From positions 64,724,614-64,788,613 of the forward strand of contig NC_081408.1 of the NCBI RefSeq assembly GCF_030272615.1: 64,000 nucleotides of DNA, read 5' to 3'. The stretch comes from Cryptomeria japonica (taxonomy: Eukaryota > Streptophyta > Pinopsida > Cupressales > Cupressaceae). The notes beneath the pieces are model-generated. The model ran no database searches. It saw nothing but the letters and a program-made list of their open reading frames with translations, and was not told where the DNA came from. The first letter of the stretch is position 1. Each line of letters begins with the position of its first letter. Below are positions 10,825-21,578 of the stretch, in pieces. The position numbers were made by a program, and so were the translations under genes.

Positions 10825-12892
10825 TCAAACTTGATCAGCTGTATGAAGATTCACTGGAGCCACTTTGATAACATTCGAGGCGTCCACCTCCAATATGTGG
10901 ATAGGCAGATCAAATGCATCATCTATCTTTTTAGTTTCAGGAAGCTCCTGAAGTTCCGTAGATATTGGTAAAACTGATTCTGAGCTTCTGTAAATGAGGT
11001 AAACAACGAGCTGAGTTATTCCTAAAAGGAAACCAATGCCATTGGGTACCTGCGAGAACGGAATTTTTTAATCAGAAAAAAGGTGCATAGTCTTTGCTAA
11101 AAATTGCATGAAAACTATGCTTGAAAATGGCACTAGGAAAAGAGAGAAGCATACAGCTATAACGATATCCCTGGCCATTACAGAGTATGCAGACCAGACA
11201 AGTGCGTTTAGAGTGCTGAATAGAGAGACCAAAAATGGCATGTACTTCACACTTTTGGTTCTGATAACATCTCCCTACAATAGAAACCACAATCTCATCA
11301 ATATTTATGAAAAGATGAATTCATCTGCTAGTCAACTTAGGCTTTTTCGCCTTTGGATGAGGCCAATGTTTTTCTAATTATTTTTAATTAGAATAGAGAC
11401 TAATAGAGACTAATAGAGACTATATTTTAAACTATTTTTAATTGTTTTTGGATAGAGATTATAGTATTGCTTACATACACTTTTCATAGCAATCTAAATT
11501 AAGAACATAAGACTCAAAACTCACCACGACGGATAATGGGGAGGCGTACATAACAATGGAAAGAATCACACCTAAAGTGCCAGCCACTAATTGTGTGGTA
11601 CTGTATGTGTGCAGAGCACAAAGCGTAACTGCAACTACCGAGAGAAAAGCAACCATCATTGCAATGGTTAAACGCACTGTTTTCACCTGCAAGATAAATT
11701 TAAGGAATCCATGTCAGAAAAATTACAACTATATATTAGCTTCTTGCATGGAATCTAGTCAAGCATTGACTCTGTTCACAGGACTTGTATAATATAGTAG
11801 CCACCAAATGGCCTTCAATTACAAACTTATAGCTGGCATAATGGGTCACCTTCTCCTGCTTAGGGGCAAATGTCAGAAAGGATAGCAGATAAAATATTTC
11901 CAGAATAAATCCTGCACCATTTATTGTGAGCAGCAAAGTGCTGTGGGGTTTAACAAATGGGGCTCCGTAAAGTAGCCAAAGACAACAGTTGAACAAAGTA
12001 CACACATATGCAAGTCCTGAATAAGCTTGGGTAGACTTGAGCTTGTATATCCCCCAGAATGTTGTCCTGCGATTTCCAAATACAATTATATTTATATATT
12101 AGCTTGATCAATATCGAAAGCTAACATTTTAGTCATACTCATCTACATTAGACAAGGTTTCAGTGTCATGCAATAACAAGAATGTTGATATTAATGTTGT
12201 TAACTCGGAGAAATCTGATGTACACAGTACTTACATAGGTGACAGATAAAGAGCCAATGAAGTTATATTTCCTGCAGCATACACCACCATGAGACCACGA
12301 GGTCAGATACACAACAAACCAACATCTAGTCACCCAAATGTCAATCGAGACAAATAATCTTAGTGCAAAATCTCTTGCCAATTAAGAGGACAGTATACTT
12401 GTTATGAAGCAACGTAACTCATGGAAGTTTTAAAAAGTAAAATTTAAAATACAATTTTCAACTCAATATTTTAAAAGCCAAATCATGATTCGAAATCACC
12501 AATTCATTCTCCGTTGAGATTGAAACTGTATTTATGCAAAATCCAATAGCCTCCATTATTCTTCTCTAACTAACATTTATTAGAAATCATATATGTCCTA
12601 TATATTCAATCTATCCATCTGCACCATGCTTCATTCCAGTCATGATCATCCCATTTGAGACCAACCCAAAAAGCTTGCAAATTCTATCCTGATCGTTCAT
12701 AGGACTATATCTTCTACTCTATTCCAATTTAAAAGTCTTGAAATCGATTTGGCACAGCAAAATATTCATAAATCCATATTATATGTGTATTTCATAAAAT
12801 AGTTGTTAATCCATACTTTGTGGATATTTCTAAAGCGTTGGTCTAGATGGCATACCAATAACTCCCACCACAAGCCGCACAGAAAATGCCAT
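10825..12892 (-). CDS. SWEET: SWEET (MtN3/saliva) bidirectional sugar transporter, six exons
   Basis: Spliced minus-strand gene: exons 12892-12856, 12271-12235, 12066-11850, 11686-11525, 11274-11155 and 11049-10825, encoding 265 aa, normal for the family. Every intron is GT-AG and all phases join. The protein has two MtN3 repeats (about residues 5-92 and 127-212), i.e. seven membrane segments in a 3+1+3 layout. Asn74 (LTINGAG), Trp178 and Asn194 (PNGIG) match the sugar-pocket residues known from Arabidopsis SWEET1. Hinge prolines are at 24, 147 and 164, but the fourth position has Ala44 (SGLAY instead of SGxPY). SWEETs carry sugars down their gradient across plasma membrane or tonoplast. NCCLWLLYGAPFV and KYMPF look most like clade II (SWEET4-8, hexoses), tentatively. 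There are no stops and the gene appears alive. Confidence 0.95.
11392..11422. repeat. Short tandem repeat in SWEET intron 4
   Basis: About three copies of TAATAGAGAC, inside the 250-base fourth intron, outside the splice signals. Confidence 0.85.
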
Positions 12893-13004
12893 TGAACAAT
12901 AGAAGAAACTGCCTTCGCAGTACTCGAAAGAAAAATATCTAATGCTAATTGAAATCAGCACAAGAAGAGATGAAGTTGTGAAGAGCATGAAGATTTTTAG
13001 GTCC

Positions 13005-13011
13005 TTTTATA
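13005..13011 (-). promoter_or_regulatory. TATA box of SWEET
   Basis: CCTATAAAAGG on the minus strand, about 113 bases upstream of the ATG at 12892. This gives room for a 5' UTR of roughly 80 bases. It is the best core-promoter match in the 200 bases before the start. Confidence 0.7.
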
Positions 13012-13013
13012 GG

Positions 13014-15082
13014 CCTTAATCCTGCAAATGACCAACTTGATATCATCATATACAGTGGAATGTTGGAAGGAAAAACTAGTATTTTAACATGATGACTGGC
13101 AAAGCAGTAGTGAACACATTGCATCTAACTTTACACATCAGAGTTATTGGGAACCAGCTCAATGCAATGCTTACAGACAACTTGTGATATGGGTATGCTT
13201 TTTCCTAATTTCTGCTAAGGTTATCATCTTTCTCAGTCCTTTTCTGTAGCTCCATATAGGAAAATGCACTACACCCAGAGAGTAATTCATAATAGTTCAA
13301 CGATTCGTGTCCAACTCGTACAGATTCCCAGGAAGAACGGTACAAAAGCAGTATAGCAATTCTGGGTGAAAAGTGGCATATTCTATAGTAGATGCAAAGT
13401 GTGGGATACAGATCACTCTGAATGATTGTGAGAGAAATACATTGAATTTTATTTATTTTTATATAACATAAAAAAATATCTACATGTATGTACATAATCT
13501 AACAATTATATTATAAGTACCATGTTTACACCCTCCTTATATGATTCACTCAAATACACGTAGATTCCGTGTCATTGACAGTGTTTCTTACATAGATGTA
13601 AATATTTTGTATGCATATCTAAGAAGGAAGAAGAATTTGCCACCCCAATTTGCATTTTAAGTAGAGAAGTTAACAAATTGCAGCTAAACTACTTTTAGTC
13701 ATGCAAACAGTTGCAAAAATCTCCACCATGGTAAATTTTGCAGGTCTAAGCTATAAATTTGTAGCCAATATCTTTCTTCTTCTTTGGCCCAAAAAAAAGA
13801 CAAACGTGGCCAATATGATCAGTTGGTTTTTCAACCTCTTTTCGTTTGCAATCTTCTATCTTTTTGTTCCTAATTGCGCTTATTTTGTTTTGTTTGCTTG
13901 TCTCATTCTATGCGACTGTTTAAGGGCACCATTGAATCATAGCTATGTTTCATTGAAGGAAAAGAAAAAGTTGATAATTTTTGTTTTGCTTCCAAACCTT
14001 AGATTTTGTAAATTGGTTCAAGCCATGCCTATAAACCTTAGATTCAATAGCGTCATGTAGCGTAAGCTGATTGTGTTTAGCATTGTATATTGGATTCCAT
14101 ATGCACAAATCACACATTAATTTTAGTGTGAAGCGCATTTGCATGGTTTGAAAAACTAACCTACAATCAATTCGGTCACTGTTCATTGCAATTATTGCTA
14201 TGGAATTTCTTAGGTCACATGTCCAATTATTGCTATGGCTTATTAAGGTCGTGTGAGTTTGTTCAGCCAAACATTGCCCCTGACTATTTACTGCGACATA
14301 CATTGTTGAGATATATCAAAATAAAACATATGAAACGAAATTTCCATGTCAGGCGGTTAACTTTTGTTAAGAGTGGAGCTATGGAGGTTTAATGGATGTG
14401 ATCATTTTATTACTTTTTTAATGATACTAGTTTTAGTATTCTATAAGGCCATATTTAAAAGTGTGTTGATTGAATATAAAGATACATTTATGTATACATA
14501 TAGTACAACATGTAAATTTGATAGGTAATAATTTATTATGTTGTGGTGCAACAAGTTAAATAGGTTTTATGGTGGTAGGAATTTTATTCTTAAGAATATT
14601 TTGAGTTGGAATTATTATGAGATGAGTTATCTCTTGAGAAATCTTGTTGTTTCTATCTATGGGCATGATCTAGATGTAATGAGCATGAGTGGGACTATTC
14701 ATACTCATGACAAATGATTTTTTGTAAACAATTAGTCATGAAATATGGTTTCATGAATTTGACTAAAAAGCTAAACAAATTAATAATGATAAAACTCTAT
14801 AATTATTAAAAATATCATAAAAATGAAAAAATAAATTCTTCAAACATTAAAGAATCAGAATAATTCAAAATGCATATTTTAATATTATTATTATTATTGA
14901 TAGATTTGACTATAGAATATTATTAGATAGTTTTAATTATAAGAAAGTTCATCAATATGTAGCATACTCGTTAAAGATTGTTACAATGGTTCTTGAAACT
15001 TTAATCAAGAAGATAAAATCTAGAACATGCAATGATTGAAGAAGTTGAAATAGTCAAGATATAGAATTAAAGGAAAATAACA
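13014..15082. other. SWEET upstream region, no gene seen
   Basis: AT-rich sequence with short fortuitous ORFs, none with a recognisable domain. CAATTATTGCTATGG occurs twice near 14190-14240. It may hold distal promoter elements of SWEET, but I cannot point to any. Confidence 0.5.
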
Positions 15083-15901
15083 TGAAGTACCAAGAAAGAA
15101 CTAATCAATGAGAAATCCCACATGAAAAGGGTACCCCCATGTAGTAGACTATCTCTTTGTGTCTATGTTGGGTGGTTGTTTTGTGTTTTTTGTTTTCTTG
15201 GTTCTTCTCTATTTGTTGGTCTTTTAGTTTAGTTGTTGCTTCTTTGTTAGCCCTGTTAGATTTTTTTTGTGCTTTGGTAGCGGGGAGGGAGTTCTTTGTT
15301 GGTTGTGCATCCCTCATGCACTCTTGGTGTCGCTTGATGGATATGTAATGGTACAAGCCTATCCCACTTTTATTAATCAAAACTAATCAATGAGCAATTG
15401 TTTGAAGTTACAAGATTACCATAAAAATGAGAATCCAAAATCAAGAGAAAGCACACCATAATCCAAGAAGGAGACACAAGATTTGTAAGGGGGAAAAATT
15501 AAAGAAAAAATCCCCATGATTATGAACATGGCATAGAGCCTCATAAAATACAATGAGAGAAAGAGAGAGTGATCTTAGCATATAAATGTGTCCATCGAGG
15601 AAAGTAGAGAGACACCTACAAATATATGGAGGTGTGAATGGAATTATAATTGTAACTTTCGTGTATAGATATACCATCTATCATCTTATGTATGTGCAAA
15701 GTGTCACAATCCTCATGAGGAGGAGATAACTAATTTTTCTTAATAATGAAATTAAAATAAAATGAGTCATCCTCACACATGTGTGATATGAGACAAAAGG
15801 ACCAACAACATGTAGGGATTCCAAAGGAATATCCCATACATAAAACAAATAAATACAAATAAAAAGATAACCTTTACCAAGTAACAATTTATATTATAAC
15901 A
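15083..15901 (-). repeat. Cp-B 3' LTR
   Basis: Minus-strand LTR starting TGTTATAATATAAATTG right after the polypurine tract and ending near ACTTCA. It is interrupted at 15113-15380 by a small LINE insertion. It aligns with 26540-27026. Confidence 0.75.
15113..15380 (+). mobile_element. 5'-truncated LINE insertion L-5, 268 bp
   Basis: It is flanked by identical 14-bp duplications, AACTAATCAATGAG at 15099-15112 and 15381-15394. The end, TATGTAATGG...CTTTTATTAATCAAA, resembles the L-2 3' end (TATGTAATCGGG...TTTTTATTTAATCAAA). So it is most likely a severely 5'-truncated copy of the same LINE group holding only 3' UTR. It interrupts the Cp-B LTR and is therefore younger than Cp-B. Confidence 0.75.
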
Positions 15902-15909
15902 CCTCCCCT

Positions 15910-16576
15910 TAAATTTTTATTGGGGAGTTTATATCAAACCCTTCAATTGGCTGCAAACCAATATTTTTACAATAATTTGGAATTTTCCTTTACAAAATGG
16001 CTTAGTGATAATATTGACAACTTGATCTTCACATTACAATGCAAAAGAGAAATGATGTTTGATTTCAATTTTTTCTCTAGATTTGATCTCAAAGAGCAAT
16101 GAGGTAGCATTGAGTCTTCAACTAATCTTCTAAACCATATATCTTCTTTGGATATTTGTACAACCTTTATATTCAAGTTCAATAGAGCCAAGAGAAGTCG
16201 ATTGTTGTCCCTTATTGTTACATGAGATCTGACTTGATCCAACAAATAAATAATATCCACGAGTAGATATCATGTCATTGGGATCTCCCCCTAGGTTTGA
16301 ATCATAATATCCTCTTAAAAATAAATTCAAAATCTGCATCATAAAATAGACCAACATTAAGAGTACCTTTAACAAATTTTAGAATTGTTTGTCTCTTGAA
16401 ATGATATTAATGAAGTTTAGAGATGATTCTATAAATAAAACAACATTATATGCTTCCTTTTCGCTACACCATTTGTTAAGGTATTTAGGGAGTGGATATC
16501 TCATAATTAACACTAAATAATTTGAAAGAACCGTTGAAAGCATTATTAACATGTGCATTATCATAATTAATTCCAA
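15910..16576 (-). pseudogene. Cp-B pol remnant: copia RNase H end
   Basis: Minus-strand frames read GYYDSNLGGDPNDMISTRGY, then a GSIELEYK block matching the SSTEAEYK motif of Ty1/copia RNase H. Then come WFRRLVEDS and, in the last frame, SHFVKENSKLL, matching the copia C-terminus. Frameshifts and lost catalytic residues (Leu for Thr/Ala contexts, Lys after EYK) show it is dead. The reverse transcriptase body and integrase are absent. Confidence 0.75.
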
Positions 16577-16995
16577 GAATTATGATTTTAAAACAAGATT
16601 GCCTTTCAATAGATATGATAAATGTAGAAACAAAAAATTCAAGAACTTGATGCTTATGATGAAGAAAAGAGATCCAAGTTCACAATCATTTTAAAATTGA
16701 AGTGTTTACAATGATCTTTGGATGGAGGTATTCTCCATGGGTGCCAAAAAGGTTACTATTAATGAGGTGCAACTGAAATGCCCTCCATGGTTGACCTTCT
16801 AGAGAGGGCTCCCTACACATCTTACCAAAACATGCATCAAAGTACATACAAATAGGTGGTATAGTACCATATTAGAAATTTTGCAACAAGGCAAATTTGA
16901 TTTCATTACATGCTAAACATTGACATCAATAATAATACTCATCAAGGAAAATTTAGAGAAAACTCATAATACTTGAACAACTTATAATTTAGCAC
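16577..16995. other. Residual Cp-B internal sequence, unrecognisable
   Basis: No domain can be read; position suggests decayed copia pol upstream of RNase H, ending where G-B begins. Confidence 0.4.
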
Positions 16996-17533
16996 TGGTG
17001 CAGTCACCGGTTAAGAGGGACCTCAAATAGATCAATCTAGACTAGGCAACAAGAGTAAACACAACATAAACAAGAGGATATGATGGAGGCAATGCAGAAC
17101 TAAATGAATTAGATCATGAAAATTGATTACAGATAACCGGTAACATCTGGATTACAAGACTTGGTTCACTGTCCTGCTACATACATGCTCAATTACAGAA
17201 TTGGTCGACTCTAGACATCTAAATCTTAATATCTATCTTCTAACTTCTCTGGAATATGAATTCTAATTCTTAATTATAATCACTTAGATGATCCAAGGAG
17301 ATCCAGTTGGCCCAAAAGGGATCAAATATTGAAGAACAAGATCAAACATGTAAAAACCAACAGGTCGGCCTCCGCCAAAGAGATTCCTCAAAAAAATCCA
17401 AAGGATGAAGTGTAGATAGGAGGGAAGGTCAACCACACACCAAGGAACATCAGAATCCATGAACTAGGGCTCCACCAGCTACATAAGGGATCTAAGAGAT
17501 TCACCAATAACAAATAGGTCCAAGTGGTTCTGG

Positions 17534-17538
17534 TGTCC
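17534..17538. repeat. Target-site duplication TGTCC of G-C (left)
   Basis: TGTCC precedes the left LTR; the identical TGTCC at 21298-21302 follows the right LTR. Confidence 0.9.
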
Positions 17539-18362
17539 TGATGCAGGAGCATCCTTGGTCAATGAGCAATCTTGTATCAACCAAAAATATTTCCTTCAAG
17601 TTTTGTTCTTGTATAGTTCTTTATGTTGTTTTATGTTTTCTTACCGGTTGGTATCGGTAGTTGCTTGTTCTTCATGGCAAATCTTATTTTCAGTTTCTAG
17701 GCTGGTTTGTGTGCTTAATTCTAGATTTCCAGTTCATTTCAGTTCTTTTTTGGTCAGTTATCACTTCTGGTTTACTATTTTTGGGTTCTGAGACAGTTCA
17801 TTTGCTTATTGGTTGATTTTCCTTCATTACCAACGCGATTCTTGGCATGTGGATCTATTTTGGGTCTTGTCTAATGTTCTTTGGCAAGTGGCCAACCTTC
17901 TTGTCAAGCCATACTTTGTGGTTGTTATTTTCTAAAAAGATTTATTTAATTATTAGGGTTGACCTAGTTACAAGTTTCATTTTCCTGCATTGGTAAATGT
18001 AAATCTTATGAGGTCGACCCAAATATGTTCCAATGGGTATAAATATGATGTTATGTAATCATTTGTAGGGCAGAGGAAGTAGAATTAAGAATAAGGATGG
18101 AGATTCATATTTTGTGATCGGGTTGATTCTTAGAGTCCCAGATTGGATTGCATCTAGCTGATAGCCTTCATGTAACTGATTAATTGTCGGATGTTCTTTG
18201 CTCATTATATGATGATAAACGGATGGTTGTCGGAAGTTGTAAAGCAATAATATGATCTGTTTATGTAATCTTGTTATGTTTTTGTGTTTCTTTAATTGTG
18301 TTACTCTGGCTGCATAATTTGGTTGATTCTCTTTGAGGATTTTATCAGTTATGGCTTCATCA
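17539..18362 (+). repeat. G-C 5' LTR
   Basis: Starts TGATGCAGGAGCATCC and ends CTTCATCA; aligned along its full length with 20473-21297. Confidence 0.9.
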
Positions 18363-18364
18363 AG

Positions 18365-18376
18365 TGGTATCACAGC
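18365..18376 (+). other. G-C primer-binding site
   Basis: TGGTATCACAGC, two bases after the LTR, matching the 3' end complement of initiator Met-tRNA (TGGTATCAGAGC) with one change. Confidence 0.85.
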
Positions 18377-18552
18377 TCGTTATGGACTAGCTGGTGGAAA
18401 AATTGTTTGCAAACATTGAGACATTCCTTTGGTTAGATAGATCGCTGATTGGAGGTAGGCTGTGTGAGTGTTCAATAGATCGTTGAGGGGAGGAAATTGA
18501 AACTGACAGTCAGATCATCGAGTTCAAGCAGTTCACTAAAGTGGAAGAGGAG

Positions 18553-20244
18553 ATGCCACGTAGAGGGACAAACCCTCAGAGGGTAGAGAAGATGATTGAA
18601 GACTCAAAGAATGAAGCGAAGAATGAAATCCGAAATGGTTTAATTGGTTTGTAGAGAAACCCTAATTCTGAGGATGAATATGAAGAAGACGATGAAGAGC
18701 TTGAAGAAGCTAAAGGACCGAAAGATTAAAGAGAGGAAAGATTTCTGAGAGTAGTGGCACAAGTGAGTAAAGTTCATAAAGTTGAAGTTTTGAACTTTTC
18801 TAGAACGTTGAACCCAGAGGATCTGATCGATTGGATCAGAGAGTTGGAGGACTAGATTGAGTTTGAGGATGTCAAGGACCCACATAAAGTCTGGTTGGCG
18901 TAGACTAAGTTGAAATGTCATGTTGCCTTATGGTGGAAAGAATTGCAGAAAGATAGAGTAAAGAATGGTGAATTGAAGATCACCTAATGGAGATAAATGG
19001 TTGCAAGATTGAAGGCCAAGTTCACACCGAGAGACTATGAATTGGAGTTGTTCAAGAAGTTGCAGAACCTAAAATAAAGAAACATGACTATGAAGGAATA
19101 TACTGAGGAATTATACAAAGTGGTGATTAGATCTGGACATAGAGAGATGGACAGAGAAAAGGTGACAAGGTACATAAATGGACTTGTTGTTAATATTCAA
19201 GATGAGATGAGTATGTTGAGGGTTTCCATAGTTGAAGAAGCTTACCAATATGCTTTGAAAGTTGAGGAGAAGATGAGGAGAAGACAAATGAATAGAGGGA
19301 AGGAGAAATTCAAAGGGTAGATGAGAGCAGAGAAGCAGAAATCGGTTGAGGAAGATGAATCAAAATCTAAGTGGAGTAGAGAACCAGAACAAAAATCTCC
19401 GAGGAAAGGTAGTAGCAGTATTGCTAGAGAATTTGTTGGCAAATGTTACAAGTATGGAGAAACCGGACATAGATTATATGAATGTAAGAAGGGAATGGAA
19501 AGAAGTTGTGTGGCAAGTGATGAACTATAAGGTGAAGGTACCAGATCTGACTATGCATCAGAACAAGGAGAATCCCTTATGTTTAGAAGAAATAATACCG
19601 GATCTACTCATAGGAACAGTCTTTTCTAGACTGTGTGTAAATCAGGTGGTAAGTGTTGCAAGGTTATTGTAAATAGTGGAAGTACGGAAAATTTGGTATC
19701 TGGGGAGATGGTTGTGAAGCTTGGATTGAAGAGGCTTGAGCATCCTTGTCCTTATGAGGTAAGTTAGTTGCAAGATGATCAAAAGATAGAGATAAAGGAA
19801 CAGTGTTTGGTGAGTTTCAACATTGGGCCTTTTAGAGATGAGGGTTTGTGTGATGTTGTATCTATGAGTGCTTGTCATGTCTTATTGGGAAAACCTTGGC
19901 AATTTGATAGAGGAGCTATTTATGACTGTAGAAGAAACCTAGTCACTATTGAGAAGGATGGGCAGAAGTTCACATTGATTTCTTTGAAGGAGAAAGAGAA
20001 GGAGGTGAAGAATCTGAGTCCTGAGAAAAGTTGCAGTACTGAGAAATTGGCTGCAAAGGTTATACTAGAAGGTGACTTGAAGAAAGGTCGGATAGAACCA
20101 GTTGCAGAGGTTATACCAGAGGGTGACATAAGTTTGCAGAAGGATCTGACATATGAGGCTGATGGACAGATGGAACCGGTTGACAGAGAGCTTATGGTGA
20201 CAAATTGGATGAAATCTTGTGGCAGAAACAAATCAGAGTTGTAG
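18553..20244 (+). pseudogene. G-C gag-protease ORF
   Basis: One frame (ATG at 18553) runs without frameshift to 20244 but contains about a dozen stops, mostly TAG or TAA. Order: acidic N-terminus; gag core (KEYTEELYKVVIRSGH near 19090, YINGLVVNIQDEMS); zinc knuckle CYKYGETGHRLYEC near 19444 with Tyr for the second Cys; aspartic protease remnant at about 19655, NSGSTENLVS, where the catalytic Asp is Asn; then ACHVLLGKPWQFDRGAIYDC. The tail is rich in Lys and Glu. No RT follows. The active-site loss and stops make it non-functional now. Confidence 0.85.
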
Positions 20245-20472
20245 AAGAAAGAGAGCAATAAATAGAGACAATGTGCAGATTTGAAGAAAAGGAAGAGAAA
20301 CAAAGAGGTTTAGAGGTTAGAGAAGCCGGTTGAGGCACCGAAGGAGCTAAAGTAGAGGTTGGTAGATAAAGAATATTTTTGGATCAGAAATGAGCATGAG
20401 GTCTTTATTCTGAATCGTTTTAGATGTTCATAAGTTGCCTCTCATGGAACATCTCTTTCTACCTGGGTTTTC
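20245..20472 (+). other. G-C 3' untranslated region
   Basis: Short stretch between the last coding frame and the 3' LTR; no convincing polypurine tract remains. Confidence 0.5.
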
Positions 20473-21297
20473 TAATGTAGGAGCATCCCTAGTCGACGAG
20501 AAATTTTGTATCAACCAAAAATATTTCCTTTCAGTTTTGTTCTTGTCTAGTTCTTTATGATGTTTTCTGTGTTCTTACCGATTGGTACTGGTAGTTGCTT
20601 GTTCTTCATGGAAAATCTTATTTTCAGTTTCTAGGCTGGTTCATCTATTTAATTCTAGATTTCTAGTTCATTTGGGTTCTTTTTTGATCAGTTATTGCTT
20701 CCGGTTGACTATTTCTGGGTTCTAGGATAGTTCTTGTGCTTATTGGTGGGTTTTTCTTCATTACCGACGTGATTTTTGGCATTTGGATTTTTTTTTCGGT
20801 CTTGTTCGATGTTCTTTGGCATGTGGTCAACCTTCCTACTAAGCCACACTTCATGGTTGTTATTTTCTAGAAAGATTTCTTTAATTATTAGGGCTGACCT
20901 AGTTTCACGTTTCATTTTCCTGCATTGGTAAATGTAAATCCGATGAGGCTGACCCGGATATGTTTCGGTGGGTATAAATATGATGTTATATAATCATTTG
21001 TAGGGCAGAGGAAGTAGAATTAAGAATAAGGATGGAGATTCACATTTTTTGATCCGTTTGATTCTTAGAGTCTTGGATTGGATTATATTTGGTTGATAGC
21101 CTACATGTAACCGGTTATTTATTCGACGTTTTTTGATGATTATATGATGACAATTGGATGGTTGTCGAAAGTTATAGAGAAATAATATGATCTATTTATG
21201 CAATCTTGTTATTTTTTTGTGTTGCTTTCATTGTGTTACTCTTGATGCATAAGCTAGTTGATTCTCTTTGAGGGTTTTAGCAGTTATGGTTGCATCA
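20473..21297 (+). repeat. G-C 3' LTR
   Basis: Starts TAATGTAGGAGCATCC, i.e. the left LTR start with one G-to-A and one C-to-T change, and ends TGCATCA. The TSD TGTCC follows. Confidence 0.9.
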
Positions 21298-21302
21298 TGT
21301 CC

Positions 21303-21548
21303 TAAGCTAAAAAACTATCTTGGAATCCAAAATTGATAACTTGCCAGAAAATTATCCAAATGCTTCATGGTTTAGGAATAAGGAAGATGGTCATGTCCTC
21401 AAGAAAAATCCAGCTCCGTAAGATCCAGTGAGTCAATGCTATAAAATATCAAAAGAAATGCTAAAACTGCAAAACAAAAAACAAACAAGAAATGGAAATG
21501 TTTTTTGTTGATGCAAGTTTACCAAGAACCGAGGATGCTGTTACATCA
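21303..21548 (-). repeat. G-B 3' LTR, upper part
   Basis: Continuation of 16996-17538 after removal of G-C and one TSD copy. On the minus strand it begins TGATGTAACAGCATCC at 21548, just after the G-B stop codon. Confidence 0.7.
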
Positions 21549-21578
21549 GATATCGAGGTTGTTGAAAAGTTGGGTCTC

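Larger units (their letters stand above)
17539..21297 (+). mobile_element. Gag-only (TR-GAG-like) LTR element G-C
   Basis: A 3.76-kb element with two 824-825-bp LTRs, a Met-tRNA primer site, a single gag-protease frame and a perfect 5-bp TSD. It sits inside the 3' LTR of G-B in the opposite orientation. Reverse transcriptase, RNase H and integrase are missing, so it must have moved with enzymes made by another element. Plant elements of this design are known as TR-GAG. Its LTR ends and gag resemble those of G-B, which suggests a chromovirus partner. Confidence 0.9.

Noticed and set aside
11068-11290. Overlapping minus-strand ORFs as separate small genes
   Set aside because: They are SWEET exon 5 plus intron read-through in two frames.
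13701-14060. Hydrophobic 119-codon ORF upstream of SWEET
   Set aside because: T-rich sequence gives Phe/Leu-rich peptides by chance; no family resemblance and no splice context.
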